DNA of 64,000 nt, taken from positions 744,001 through 808,000 of the forward strand of contig CADCXD010000011.1 in the NCBI GenBank assembly GCA_902806575.1. The letters run 5' to 3'. A program made the position numbers and the translations under genes. Origin of the DNA: Jackrogersella multiformis (taxonomy: Eukaryota; Ascomycota; Sordariomycetes; Xylariales; Hypoxylaceae). The notes beneath the pieces are model-generated. The model was not told where the DNA came from, did not search any database, and worked only from the letters and a program-made list of their open reading frames with translations. Positions 10,032-22,269 of this stretch are shown one piece after another. Positions within the stretch are counted from its first letter, which is position 1. Every line of letters starts with the position of its first letter.

Positions 10032-12157
10032 ATGCCAGTGTACGGCATTCCACACCCGAGCAACCAGCACCGTTTTAGGGATACCGTCGACGACATCTGC
10101 GAGACGCTATCGGCATTCTTAGCTACGGGAATTGGAGTTGGAATCAGAACGATAATACTTGGATCTGGAATGAGAATGGGAGTGCGCAGCGGAATGTTGG
10201 ACCCGCGCCATCTGATGCCGGATATGATGAGAGCTATGCGCTCGTCTGCTTCGACGCCTTCCTTGCGCTCTAGAGATGGTACCCTGCCGCCGCATATGAG
10301 AATGGATGCTGGAGGTAATGTTAAGGTTGTGGTGAGGGTGAGGGCTTTTTTGCCGAGAGGTACGTTAGATATACTGTTTTTTTCTTCTTTCTTCTTCTCT
10401 TCCTGTTGCTTCGTGTTGCTGTGTGGGGTTGGCTATGCACCTAGTTGTATTGCTACTGCGGGGTGCAAGAATGGCTGGACGGATGAGATTAATTCATAGC
10501 GGCCAAGACTAACGACGAATCTACCATTACAGAAATTGAACGGGGTGCGGAGTGCTTGATCAGCATGGACCCGAACTCCCAGCGCACTACGCTTCACGTA
10601 CCAAACGACAGCGACCCGGCGAACGCGCGAGCCAAGTCCCGCAAGGTGGTCGAGGAGAAGGACTTCACGTTCGACAACTCGTTCTGGAGCCACGACATGG
10701 ACGACCGGCACTACGCCCACCAGGAAGACGTGTACAACTGCCTGGGCGAGGAGTTCCTCGACCACAACTTCGAGGGCTACCACACCTGCATCTTCGCCTA
10801 CGGCCAGACCGGCTCCGGCAAGTCGTACACCATGATGGGCACGCCCGACCAGGCCGGCCTGATCCCGAGGACCTGCGAGGACCTGTTCCAGCGCATCGAG
10901 GCCGCGCAGAACGAGAACCCCAATATTTCTTACCATGTGCGCGCCTCCTACTTCGAAGTCTACAACGAGCACGTGCGCGACCTGCTCGTGCCCGTGGTGC
11001 CCAGCCAGGCCCCGTACTACCTGAAGATCCGCGAGTCCCCGACCGAGGGCCCGTACGTGAAAGACCTGACCGAGGTGCCGGTGCGCAACCTGGGAGAGAT
11101 TCTCCGATATATGAAGGCCGGCGACGCGAGCCGCACGACGGCGAGCACGAAGATGAACGACACGAGCAGCCGAAGCCACGCGGTATTTACCATCATGCTG
11201 AAGCAGATCCACCACGACATGGAGACGGACGAGACCACGGAGCGCAGCTCGCGGATCCGACTGGTCGATCTGGCGGGTAGCGAGCGAGCCAAGTCAACCG
11301 AGGCGACGGGCGCGCGGCTCCGCGAGGGCAGCAACATCAACAAGTCTCTGACGACTTTGGGCCGGGTGATAGCAGCACTGGCGGACCCGAAGGCGCAGCG
11401 GCCGGGGAAGCGGAGCCGGGACATCGTGCCGTACCGGGACTCGATCCTGACGTGGCTGCTGAAGGACTCTCTCGGGGGCAACAGCAAGACGGCCATGATC
11501 GCGTGCATCTCGCCCTCGGACTACGAGGAGACCCTGTCGACGCTGCGATACGCCGACCAGGCGAAGCGGATCCGCACGCGCGCCGTGGTCAACCAGGACC
11601 ACATCAGCACGGCGGAGCGGGACGCGCAGATCGCAGTCATGGCCGAGGAGATCCGCGTCCTGCAGCTGTCGGTGTCGGACTCGCGGCGCAGGGAGAAGGA
11701 GACCAAGGAGAGCGAGGAGCGCCTCGAGGAGTACCAGAACCGCGTCGCGGCCATGCAGCGCATGATGGAGGAGCGCAGCATGGTGGCCGAGGGCAAGATC
11801 CGCAGCCTGCAGACGGAGAACGAGGCCCTGAGGCTGCATCTCAAGCTGGCGCTCGACAGCCTGAAGAACCCGATCCCGGAGGTGGTGGTTCTGGAGGACG
11901 AGATGGATAAGGAGAACGCCGCGGTGGGAGAGGGAGGGAAGGATCAGAGCAGACGCGAGAGTCTTGTCGATGAGGCGTACTATGGCGAGGATGACGGGTA
12001 CGAGTCTGATGTGTACGAGGAGAAGGCGAATGATGTGCAGGACTATATGCACGATCTCCTGGAGGACTTGGCGCTTTTCAGGAGGAAGATTGGCGATGAT
12101 AAGGGCCGGTTTCTGGACGTCTCCCGACACCCGCTGGGGGTTCAAGTGAACATTTGA
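10032..12157 (+). CDS. short kinesin-3 family motor (UncB/Nkin3-like)
   Basis: Plus-end-directed microtubule motor. Exons 10032-10359 and 10533-12157 join through GTACGT and GACTAAC..ACAG to give 650 residues. The motor core starts at VKVVVRVRAF (about residue 98). The P-loop GQTGSGKS is near 200, switch I NDTSSRSH near 318 and switch II DLAGSER near 356; the neck follows LRYADQAKRI. A coiled coil (QIAVMAEEIRVLQLSVSDSRRR and following) and a short acidic tail complete it. No FHA or PH domain follows, so it is far shorter than Unc104/UncA (about 1,600 residues) and fits the short fungal kinesin-3 subgroup. The N-terminus before the motor (about 96 residues, Gly/Met/Arg-rich) is unusual, so the true start may be a later ATG such as 10171, 10225 or 10297. 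A possible AATAAA poly(A) signal lies at 12259. Confidence 0.85.
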
Positions 12158-12375
12158 TGTCTCCCTGCAATGTCTGTGTTGGATTGGCAAGGTGTTTGGA
12201 GTATGGAACAGATATGGAAATGGTTGGACCAAACACCGGGTTAGCCGTTGTGGTGCTTAATAAATCTTAACGCCTAGCTCTAGTCCGTAGATTAGGAAGC
12301 TTAAATGATAACACGAATATCATGGCTAGGAGTCCTTTTCTTGACATACTCTTGTGGTTTTATGTATCAGGTGGC

Positions 12376-13508
12376 TCAATTGTTTGTTTGATTGCCAAGA
12401 TTACGAACTAAGGAGGTTAAGGGGTAAAGCGGCCCGCTGAATTCCATGTCGTACCTGAAAATAGGATGAGTTATGAGTCTTAATCTGGAAAACTAAGGGT
12501 TGCCTGTTAGGCTCAATTGGATCTTACCAGTAGTTAACAGCAACGCAGATGCCTTCTTCAGAGCAGGATTGGGAGACTTTGTGGTACCTAGTTAAATGGT
12601 TTATGAGTATTTATAGATAATGTGTGGCATATATATACCGGGGTTTGAACGGGTATTAACGCTCACCACATAGCTGGGAGATAGAACATATCGCCGGGGT
12701 TGAGAGTAACCCTCAGGGGTTGTGCTAGATGTGAATACTTAGTAGCTCGCACACCTGGGTTGTCTGGATCCCAGATGGCGAAGGGGACTTTATCGCCATT
12801 TTCTTTCTGAAGCTGAAGACCGTCTTCTCCTCGAGAATACGAGGCAGGCGGTAATTCCTGCTCGTTCACACACGGCTGACACAGAGCGGGCAGCAGCACA
12901 AAGTGTTTCTGCCCGGCGATTTGCACGTACACGTTTTCGTAGTTATCACGGTGCAAAGCCGTCACCGATCTGGAGCTCCCGATCCACAAGTTGATGGCGT
13001 CGGGGCTTTTCTGAAGTGCGATACGCGCGAAGGGAATCGACGCCGGGACCTGCGAGTAGAGGAGGGAGTACTCGTGCCGCAGGTTGTCGTTCTGCGTCTG
13101 CGCGTACCTCACCTCCCCGCGGCCCTCGGGCGAGGACCGGTCAGCGTTCTCTTGCGCTGTTAGGTAGTCGAGGAACTCCCCGAAGTCCTGGTCCTCTTCG
13201 TGTGGTTTGGCGAAGACCAGCTCGTCATCGCCTTCCATGGTGGTAGGAGCATCGGCATTCCCCAATGGCGTCACGGCAACGTTGACATGATGCCCGGCTA
13301 GTGACTCCCGCAGATAAGCAGCTTTCCATTGCCGCGTAGCTGGCCACTCAGCTGCACCTCCCCGCACGACGAAGGGGGTGTTCCGCGCCACGTAGCGCAT
13401 GAACTCCAGCGGGCTCGGCTCCTCGTCTAACTCCTCGACGGTGCTGGGGTTTAACTCGTTGAAATTTGTGATCAGCTCCGCGATGGGATCTTCGGCTAGA
13501 CTCTCCAT
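12376..13508 (-). CDS. JmjC-domain protein, JMJD7-like lysyl hydroxylase
   Basis: Fe(II)/2-oxoglutarate oxygenase of the JMJD7/cupin_8 group; the characterised human member hydroxylates lysine in TRAFAC-family GTPases. Exons 13508-12667, 12587-12528 and 12454-12376 give 326 residues. Visible metal ligands are His186 and Asp188 in ALHRDNYEN and the distal His283 in MWYHKVSQ, the last residing in the small second exon. The third exon supplies WYDMEFSGPLYPLTSLVR, the conserved C-terminal end of the family. Without the two introns the frame would stop after LPAMW and lose the third metal ligand, so splicing is needed for activity. The ATG at 13508 begins MESLAEDPIAEL; no better upstream start exists. 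Target and pathway in fungi are not established. Confidence 0.88.
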
Positions 13509-15628
13509 CTTCACTTGGATGGTAAGCGCCGTTTTTGCGGGGGTCCTGATGAAGGGGCAATTCCGAGTTTTTTTTGGGGCAGATCATGAATTCTTAAGAT
13601 TAGGTTCTAAGATTGTATGAGATGTGATACGAATAGGTAGAGGTCGGTTGCACCCTTTAGGCAAGAACGGCACTTGTGAATTCAGATTCAGCCCTACAGA
13701 GATCTAGCGCAAGTTTATGGGATGATTTTTCACATATTTACAGTTTAGCATGCCCGGGAATCTGGGTTGAGTAGATCTAATTAGAAAGCCCTTGCCTAAT
13801 CTGTTAATCTGCCCATGGCGCACCAATTATCGCACGCCAATCGAAGGCATCGCGAGAAGAAAATGAGCTGATTCTGACTTGATGAACCCCGCCTTCTATT
13901 GTTGGTCATGATTATCTGGTAGCAATATAAGCGGTCAGCTATCCTACCATATGGGTCGATGGAAAAGTGACAGAAATCTATAAATATGTAAACGTCACCA
14001 CCCAGCGGTTCCCTAGACTCAAAAGACACCCGTATCATCCTTTATATTTCTCACGATGTTTGCCGATCTAGACATGCAAAATTTCTCCTAATGACCTACT
14101 AATGACCTACCTACCAAGGTAGATAAGCACTTGAACATATTATTACATAATGTTACGGACCTACTAATTAGGCGGCTTACTTACTATTACTAATCGTTTT
14201 CCTGTCGCGAAGGATGTACATATACAGACTATCTCGATCTACCTACTTTGATATAGACTAACCCGGTTTGGTCGAATTTTGAACATGACAACCCCATCCG
14301 ATAATGCGGTGTATTGTCAAGTCCGAGACAATTCTTAGTGGTAAAAAAAAAAAAAAAAAAAAAAAGAAAAGAGATGAGATAAACAAGGTACAATCTGAAC
14401 TAAAAAGGGCTAAAAAGAACTAGAAAGGGACGAAGAGGATATCCTATCTAGGTACCTAACCTAGGTATCCAATGGATTCGAGGGGTAGGGATGGAGGGGG
14501 GAGTACAAACGTCCAGGTATCTAGATTTGGAGCTGGAGGGGCCCGAGGGGCTAGAGCGACACCTAATGAGGCTAGCAAGGAATGGGGAGCTTTCCCCGGC
14601 TGCCCGGCTGTCCGCGATGTCCCGCTTATTCCGCCCCGCCGACATACACGCTCTACCTAACTTGGTCTAACCCAGTCTAACTTGGCATTTACGACGCATC
14701 GCGAAAGTCTTGGAAACCTCTTCCCGATCTCAACAGCAGCAGAAAGTATACATACAAATCCCAATACCCGTAAGGTCGAAATTGGTAAGTACCTAAAACC
14801 TACAACGAAACTATCTCTACCCGCAGGTGGAAGTGGCGGAAAGGTCACAAGCGCATCCGACATACATATCGATCCAACCTTCTGCATATTTAACATCTTT
14901 GTATATTTACATCCGTTGCGTCTGTTGCGTCTGCCCGATTACGCACACGATTGGGTATGGCTACTTAACTACTTCACTACTTAACTACCTACTACTTTAT
15001 TACTTTAACTCGGTCAAGGCAAGTGCGAGGGCGAGATAGTGCTATTAGGAAACGACTCTAACACGGCGGCGTCGCTCTAGTCCTCTTCTAGCGCTTCTAG
15101 CATATTTCAATCGGCACCTTCACTAATTTCAATCCCATTCCTTTTCAATTCCTTTTTTGTTTTATGAAATACGAAGTTCGAAATAGCGTCTCCATGTTCG
15201 ATTTCCCTCCTTTCGTCCCATTCGTCATATCCGTCCTAACTCGGTTTTTAAAACGAATACCTACTAGCCTCGATCTCTTCTCGGTCTCAAGCTTTATTAT
15301 ATTATATATAGATTTCGTCACGACTATGTCTCCCACACTAGACACATAAATCTAGACTGCTAAAGTACCAATAACATACCATACCATACATTACCCTACC
15401 CTACCCTACCCTACCCTATCCTACCTATACATACACATCTAGGTAACTATACTATATATGTCAAGTTTTGTCGGAATCTAGCATCTCTCCAACTCTCGCA
15501 TGTGATAACTGGGGAGGAGAATGCGCCCCTCCTGTGCCCTTACGACAGGCCATCTGCCTCACCGTCTGGCGCGCTGTGTTATCCTGGGCGGCTCGCAAGC
15601 TGGTATTTGCCTGCTACGTCTATGAAGG
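13509..15628. other. long divergent intergenic region, JmjC / SCAP
   Basis: About 2.1 kb without a convincing gene. It contains a homopolymer of more than 20 A at 14343-14365, a TACCTAACCTAGGTA motif at about 14452-14466, and a short CCCTA pentamer array at about 15393-15425. The part next to 15629 is likely SCAP promoter and a long leader. Confidence 0.5.
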
Positions 15629-18600
15629 ATGATCTGGTATCTTCTCTATCCTGCTAGAGGGTATGCTATGCTCACCTTGGTCTAAATTTGCTTTCATTGC
15701 AGCTCGATTAACAAGAGAATCATAGAACTACCGAAGCTCCTGTGTTAGATGAATCGCATGCGTTACGTCGCGCCTTCGCGCGGTACGGAAGATACGCTGC
15801 TAGTCATGTTGTAACGACTTTGCTGGTCTCCGTCGCTGTCGCTGCCGTCCTAATATATCCCTTCCCGTTTCTCTATACCACCGACTTTACCAATGGCGCG
15901 TCCATCCTTCCCGAGCATGCCTGGACCGATACACTACCTCTGGCCGACAAGAACAGAGTCGAACCCGATGTGATCATGCGCTCGATATGGGTACACGGCA
16001 ATTATTTCCAGGCTCTCAACAGGAACGTTTTGCTGGGCGCTCTAGAACTTCAAGATGAACTTCTTGGCCCCACCGTCAATTTCAACCCGCGGCGCCAGAT
16101 CGCCGATGAGGTCGACATTGATAATGCTACGAATCTGGATCTCACCCTCTCCCAGCGCGACGCCTACCATGTCGCCAATGGTTTAACCAACGAGTCTTGG
16201 TTTTTCCAGTCCCCGCTTCAGTATTGGTCGTGCTCCTCAGAGACTATAGAAGAAGACGATGATATCATTGCTACGGCAAATGAGAAAAAATCGCAACCAA
16301 CATCAGTTAATGTTACCCTGAGACATTCAACTGTATTTAGTGGGAAGCGCTTCCAAGACCGCCGGCTCGTTGCTGCTGACGCCCTTGTCATAACTCTCGT
16401 CCATCATCGGAACTCTCCGGTTGGCCGTCTATGGCAGGAAAGAGTCGAAGCTGTCAAGGACACCATGGCTGATGATTGGGACATATTTGACTATTCTTCA
16501 AACGGAAAAACTAGTGAATTTTATGAGTTCCAGTTTCGCCCAATGTCGTCTCAAGATGTCCTTCTTTTAGGGCTGGCCTACTCACTTGTTCTCATCTACT
16601 TCTTGACAAGTCTGTCTAAGTTACGAGCTGTCAAGTCGAAGGTGGGGTTGATGGTCACGGTTATAGCTCAGATCGTTCTCGCCGTCTTCTCGAGCTTTAC
16701 AATATGCGCCATATTGAAGATCGACCTGTCGAGGATCCCGAGCCTGGGATACCCGGTTGTCATTTTTTCCATGAGTCTCGAGAACATATTCCGACTCATC
16801 AATGCTGTAATTCTCACGCCTGCTGAAGACAGTACCAGTAAGAGGATCGGTCACGCCTTCGGTGAGACAGGTTACGTCGCCCTTACCAGCGTGACTCAAA
16901 ATCTGGTTATCTTGTGGGGTCTTTCGAGAATCGTGTCGCCCGGTGTTTCGGCATTCTGCACCTTTACAGCGATTGCGTTGATATTTGACTTCTTTTATTT
17001 ATCAACCTTTTTTCTTTCAGTCCTCAGTGTTGATGTTCGACGTACTGAGCTCAGCGATGCACTTGCGAAAGCTTCGATTCGATCTCATCGATCCGCTACT
17101 GATATACAATCGCGCCAAACATGGATGGATGCGATGCTAAAAGGGAGAATCGCCATGTCAACACGCATTGCCGGAACTGTTGTCATGGTAGGTTTTGTTC
17201 TCATTTCTCAGTGGCACTTTTTTGAGAATGAAAGCGTGATGAGGGCGCTGAGTCGGATCACCCACATCTCCCCGAAGTACAAAAGTCTATCACTGTCTTC
17301 ACCTCTAACCGAAGTCCATCAAGGGAGGAGCCCAGCATCGTGGTTAGGCCTTCAAGATCACGAAACCGCCAGGGAGCTTATTCATGTTATCAAGCCCGAT
17401 GCTCATAGCTATATTGCAAGGGTATTCTATCCTACAATTTTCGTCCTTAAAGGATCGGACCGGGATCTTTCTGCCAACGAACCATGGTTTCCGCCAGCCG
17501 TGCATGATTTTATTCGGCATCAATCATCTCCCTTTATAGTAACTATACTAGTCGCTACGGCGGCTGTTCGCCTACTAATGAACTATCTACTATGGGACGA
17601 ATTAGCGGACTCTGCGAGAATTGACGGCACTGATGGCGACCCCCTCCTCTCGGTGAAGACTCTAAGCAGAGGCCATGCTTTGGACATTGCCCTCCTCTCA
17701 GCTTGCTCGGATGGCCATCTTGTGTCCGTTGGACTAGACCGAGTTGTTCGAATCTGGGATATTAAAGCTGGCGGTGAGAGCTACGTTCTGGGTGAAAACG
17801 ATGACTCTTTCATTATTCATTTCCCCATCTTAGCCGTGTGTATCAACGAAGAGTCTCACTGGCTAGCACTCTTAACCTCTGGTAAGGTTTTACTATGGAA
17901 TCTCGTCGATCTTCGGTGGGGTCCTGTGATCAGGGCGGAGTCATATAGACATAAGCCAGAAGCTTTCTTCTTCGTTCCCGACGATTCTGCGACTATCCCC
18001 TCTTTAGTACTCATTCGGCGGGACGGCGTCCTCACAGAGCTAAGGACAGACCAGACGACACCCAACAGCTTCAGGCTTACCAAAGAGAGCACAATTGTCT
18101 CTGTGGACTCTCTTACGGAAAAGGGTGGGCAACTCTCGCATTGCTTATATAATGAGCTTGGTGGCACTAACAAGTTTAAAGGGTTTCCCGCTCAAGTTAT
18201 GGCCTCTACTCGCGAGGGTCAAGTGCGCATTGCCTACCAAGAGGGCACGAACTGGACCTCTAGTGTGGTGAATGTAGAGAAATCGAATGAGCGTGAGCTT
18301 GTTTCCATTCAGGCCTTGCCTGAATTGGGATTCTTTCTCGTCATTCGATCTCAAACTGTGGACCTGGTAGATTCACAGACACTCAGAGCAATTCACACTT
18401 TCGCAGTTGATCCAATCCAACCGAAAAGCATGAAATGCTTCCATTCGAGGCCACGACGGATGAGGTGTGGTTCTGTTGCCCTGTGGAGCTTCACGTTGGC
18501 ATATATCAACGCTTACACTCGAGACCTAACGGTACAAACCTATAGCCCGCAACAGGAAGGAGAGTCGTTGTGTTTTTGCGACCCAGCCTCTCCCACGAGG

Positions 18601-19134
18601 AAAACGTGCTGTCCATGGCAAAGAGCAAAGGTGTCGAAACGGACTATCAAGAATCCCGGGGCCTGGGACGCTCTGCCTTCTGGCATCATGGTTGGCGTCA
18701 GGAAGAAAACGTCCGAGAAATCAAGAGCAGACGGCCACGTAGATCCTCCTCAACTCCAGCAACTCAGTGGTCTCCGCCGTCGCAATCGTACCCCTCAACC
18801 TGCGAATGGCCACGTTCCCCAAGACAACTGGGAGGTATGGATGTTTTCCCATTTCGGCAAAAAGGAGACTTGGGAAACGGTCCCGTTATGCTCGAAGGTT
18901 GAAGATGATGGACACCTCTTCGTTACGAATCTCGGACCAATGGTCAGAATCGGTCGTGCTAGTTTGGCTATAGGACTTAGCAATGTCATTAAAGTCATCA
19001 CGGTTGGTAATGAACGGTTCGAGACCGGAGATGACTCTCAACCAGGAGATGGGATGTTCGCGCTTGGAAGTCGTCGGCGTAAGGGGCCCTCGACTCTCCG
19101 TGGCAAAAATGCTGTCCATTGCGCTCATTGTTGA
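15629..19134 (+). CDS. scp1: SREBP cleavage-activating protein (SCAP/Scp1)
   Basis: ER-Golgi escort and sterol sensor that carries the membrane-bound SREBP/Sre1 transcription factor for processing when sterol or oxygen is low. Exon 1 is tiny (15629-15660, MIWYLLYPAR). Exon 2 runs 15726-19134, giving 1,146 residues. After the first membrane helix comes a long lumenal loop, then the sterol-sensing domain at about 287-450. It starts with YSLVLIYFLTSLSKL, matching the YIYFS region that binds Insig in SCAP. The C-terminal part holds WD-like repeats (about 645 onward, e.g. SDGHLVSVGLDRVVRIWD), where SREBP would bind. The start in exon 1 matches the conserved fungal N-terminus; the large frame itself has no ATG at its 5' end, which is why an upstream exon is required. 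The length is close to fission-yeast Scp1. The C-terminal FALGSRRRKG resembles the usual end of fungal SCAP. Confidence 0.9.
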
Positions 19135-20078
19135 CATACGGGTAATTAAACGAGAAAGGGTTTGCCTCTTCAAACGGGTCATTCATGGTAGGAGAAACGG
19201 ATTATTAGGTTCGGACGAATTATGACTGCATATTATGAACAGGTCGACGATCTGGCCGGTCTAGGTCTACACGGGATATACACAACTCATGGCTTAAGGG
19301 AAATGGCGTTTACTTTCGTTTTACATACTTTCGGCAAATAGAAACGGACGGGGGCGGGCGGACACGAAACTTCAAAAAAGGGAGGTCATATAGTCGCTTC
19401 CAGGCGTAGGCACCGGTTTCCCGGGACATTGGGATCTTGCCCGTGTAAACGGGACACGGGAAGGCGGGCTTTGTGATATATCAACGACGAATTTTCGGGG
19501 GCGCAGAGCTCTCCCCTCCTCTGCACGAATTAGCTAGCTAGCGAGGCTCGGGAAGGGCCGCTGCCTAGCCGTGATGCTGGATAGCTGTTGGTTGGGTAAT
19601 GCTACGACTTGTTCGCGGGAACTTGCTCCTGACAACGGGGCTTTGTGTACCCGGGAGATGGGGATAGGGCGCACTAGATAGGTACTAGGTATCTGTCGTA
19701 TAGAAAGTCAGCATTGGTCCTTTCAGAGAATGTGAGAATGAGAGAGAGAGAGTGTGTGTTTTCTCGGCTTGCGGTAAAGGTGTTTAGCTTTTATTCATAA
19801 TACGACGTGGTTGCAAGAACACTGTGATTATTACTAATCTTGCTCTAACTACAGTACACCTACACCACTCCTCGACCTTTCGACATATGGCGGGAATCGC
19901 TGTCTTGTCTTGTCTTGTCGAGGGACCCAGCTCCCGTAACCGTGGTGCCCATCAATTCGGTCCACAGACAAAGCCTACGAGCCTCATGGACACGTCCGCG
20001 GTTATTTCCCCCCGGCACCCAGGACTCGATGGAATTCCGTGCGCAAGGGCCCCAAGTTTTGCCCCTTCGTCCTTGATA
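19135..20078. other. convergent intergenic region
   Basis: No gene seen between SCAP and the UstYa-like gene. It includes an AG/TG microsatellite at about 19739-19760. The short open frame at 19824-20135 has no recognisable features and overlaps the next gene. Confidence 0.45.
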
Positions 20079-21186
20079 TCAGACCATCAAAATCTTTTCC
20101 TCTTCTCCACTAAGTTTCAACAGTACCGGGTTTAGCGGAATTTGCTTCTCCGTAACCCAGTCTTGCAGCGGCTCCCACCTGACGCACTTCCTGTCTTGAT
20201 TCGACTTCGGGCGCGGCCGCCATACACCCGGACGCACCGGCTCGGCTCCCGCCCAGGTGAACGTGTAGATGTTGGTGTCCGCGTTGCACATTACGCTGCG
20301 GCGGAGGGATTCGATGCAGTGGCCTGGAGACAGTATGGTAGTATCTCGATCAGCAAACTCTTCGTAACTTTTTTTTTCCCCCTTCTTTTCTCTCGATCGC
20401 GCTTAGTAGAGTGGACGATAGTGTTCTTACCGAGATGCCCGCGCAAATACTCCATATTGGCCTCCGTAAGGTTGCCGTAGTAATAATCGCTATGCAGGAA
20501 AAGCCGCAGCCGTCTTAAGCAGTGGATGTTGTGGTAGACGCCAAGCCCCGCTATGTATCCCCCGTCGGCCAGGGGCACGGAATCGTTGACTGATTCGCCC
20601 GTCTTTTGCAGGTCTTCTTGCGAGGCGGAGAAAAAGGTTGCTGTTTAGTATTACAGGGATCAGCTTCGAGGTTAGGTATGATATCGTCTGGGAGGATACA
20701 GACGCGTGATAAGGTCGTCCCAGGCTTGGGTGTTGGCCTCGTTCGGCATCCCGCTGAATTCGCTGTCGGGCGTGTCTAGAGCGTCTTCGCGCCGTAGCTC
20801 GTAGGAGATGGGGACCCAGTCTGGGTAGCGGTTATCGAAATCTATGCAGGCGTTAGGGAGAATTCCATAACCGAGCAGCTCCCCGCCCTAGGTTAGATGG
20901 TCGAGTTACTTTGCGTACCCAGGATTGCGGAGTCTAGACTACTAGAAGCTCGAGTCGTGGTCCAAAGGAGAGATGCCCCGAGAAGAAGGCACAAAATGTG
21001 TAATATAAAAAAATAGAAAGGGAATAGAAAGGAGAGGGTGGGATATCTGAGGTGGTGACCCGAGGTTCGATATCCATTTTCTAAGGTGCAGCATGTCTTA
21101 TGGTGCCGCTGATGCTGGCCATGACTCAGATCGTCTCGTACGTCATGTTCTTCGTCGACGAGAAGACTTTCTTTTTCATCCGACAT
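20079..21186 (-). CDS. UstYa-family (DUF3328) oxidase-like protein
   Basis: Four exons (21186-20919, 20841-20704, 20640-20431, 20323-20079) give 286 residues. Residues about 51-75 are a single membrane helix after a short cytosolic N-terminus, the usual UstYa layout. Exon 2 carries FSGMPNEANTQAWDDLI, matching the family's G-P-E-AW-L pattern. The two diagnostic HxxHC motifs are HNIHC (in VYHNIHCLRRLR, exon 3) and HLGHC (in HLGHCIESLR, formed across the exon 3/4 junction), which confirms that intron. UstYa proteins catalyse oxidative cyclisation or hydroxylation of ribosomal peptides (ustiloxin, phomopsin, asperipin) and other secondary metabolites. The exon 2 donor (GTCTGT) is non-ideal, so that junction is the least certain. 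It is divergent to a short secreted peptide gene at 21966, a neighbour of the kind expected for a peptide substrate. Confidence 0.88.
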
Positions 21187-21783
21187 AATGGGACGGAGCG
21201 TAGCTAGACTTTGGGAAAATTCGAAACTTAGATTACTTGGTGGCTTAGATCTAGAGGGTTGGAAGACGAGTTACCACAGAGATAATAGGGGTAATAATCG
21301 ACATGCTCCGGAGTCATTAAAAACGATCTGAAGTGTAACACAGGCCTCGATGGTGCCTTAGGGAACTAAGAAGAAGTCCTAGTAGATATACGGGATTAGG
21401 AATTAAAAGCCTTTTAGAGAAGAGCCAACCCATCGTGATACTATTGACTTGCTTTTAAAATCTATACATGTTACACCAAAGGATTTACTAGGTGGTCAGC
21501 CTTCCGGCAGTTGGATTGTGAAAGGAACCCCTTTATAGGCTTGTGTGACTAGTGAACGTCGTCATCGTAGGATCGTATTAAGGCGGAAAATAATAATAGG
21601 GTATGCCGTAAGAATGTAGTTACCTGGATATGCCCTGTTCGGCCGGCTCTCAATAACCAACCATACCATCGGAGTTTGCTAATAGAACGGCAGGACTTAA
21701 TGTTTCATACGGACAATATATCGTAGTATATCGTTCCTATTGGCGATTTTTCGAGCAGTGCGATGTCCTACGGAGTCCTACGA

Positions 21784-21790
21784 TATAAAG
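21784..21790 (+). promoter_or_regulatory. candidate TATA box
   Basis: TATAAAG, about 175 bp upstream of the secreted-peptide start codon at 21966. It is a good consensus match, but a 7-mer alone is weak evidence. Confidence 0.35.
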
Positions 21791-21965
21791 ACGGGTTAAA
21801 AGATACGCTCGTCGACATTTTCTTGCCCCGAATCCTCACTAGCCTGTCTATCTTTTCACAAGACTTCAAATCTCGTCTACAAACACCTGTGTCAAGTCCA
21901 CCCAGAGTGTCTCTTTATTTGCTCCCGATCCCGATCAGAACGTCCTTGATATCCGGCAGCTCACC

Positions 21966-22269
21966 ATGCGCTACGTACCGTTCTCCGTTCTGCTTGCCTT
22001 GAGCTTTTCCGTTATAGGACTTGCCGCACCGGCTTCCAGTAAGTTGAAGCAGCCAAAAAGGGATATAAAGTTTCTAACCTTGATAAGACAGAGAGGTGAC
22101 AGAAATCGATTCGGTCGAAGCATGCGCTCCTGATGGTGATTATTTTACAGCGAAGTCCCTATGGCGATGCTAAACAACCATACTAACGGGACAATATACA
22201 GAACCTGTAGCCCATGGCACTGTGAACTCGCGAGATGAAGTGAAGCCGAGGTGTGTCATCAAGGTATAA
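21966..22269 (+). CDS. short secreted peptide (candidate RiPP precursor or effector)
   Basis: The ATG has an ideal CACC context and begins a clear signal peptide: MRYVPFSVLLALSFSVIGLA, then APAS. A perfect GTAAGT donor follows at 22039, with branch CTAAC and acceptor near 22093. A second intron, 22136-22201, has TACTAAC and ACAG. Exons 21966-22038, 22094-22135 and 22202-22269 make a 60-residue product with two cysteines outside the signal (EACAPDE, PRCVIKV). Alternatives exist. Unspliced, the frame makes 55 residues with a Kex2-type site (QPKR, then DIKFLT) and ends at 22133. Retaining only the second intron ends in SLWRC. I recognise no family. The divergent neighbour is the UstYa-like oxidase, and the next gene rightward is a peptidase. 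The signal peptide is well supported; the mature sequence depends on splicing. Confidence 0.55.

Noticed and set aside
14343..14365. Poly-A run as the tail of a retroposed gene
   Set aside because: No coding remnant or target duplication is visible around it; a simple homopolymer is the simpler reading.
15393..15425. CCCTA array as an internal telomere relic
   Set aside because: The unit is a 5-mer (CCCTA), not the CCCTAA 6-mer of fungal telomeres, and only about six units are present.
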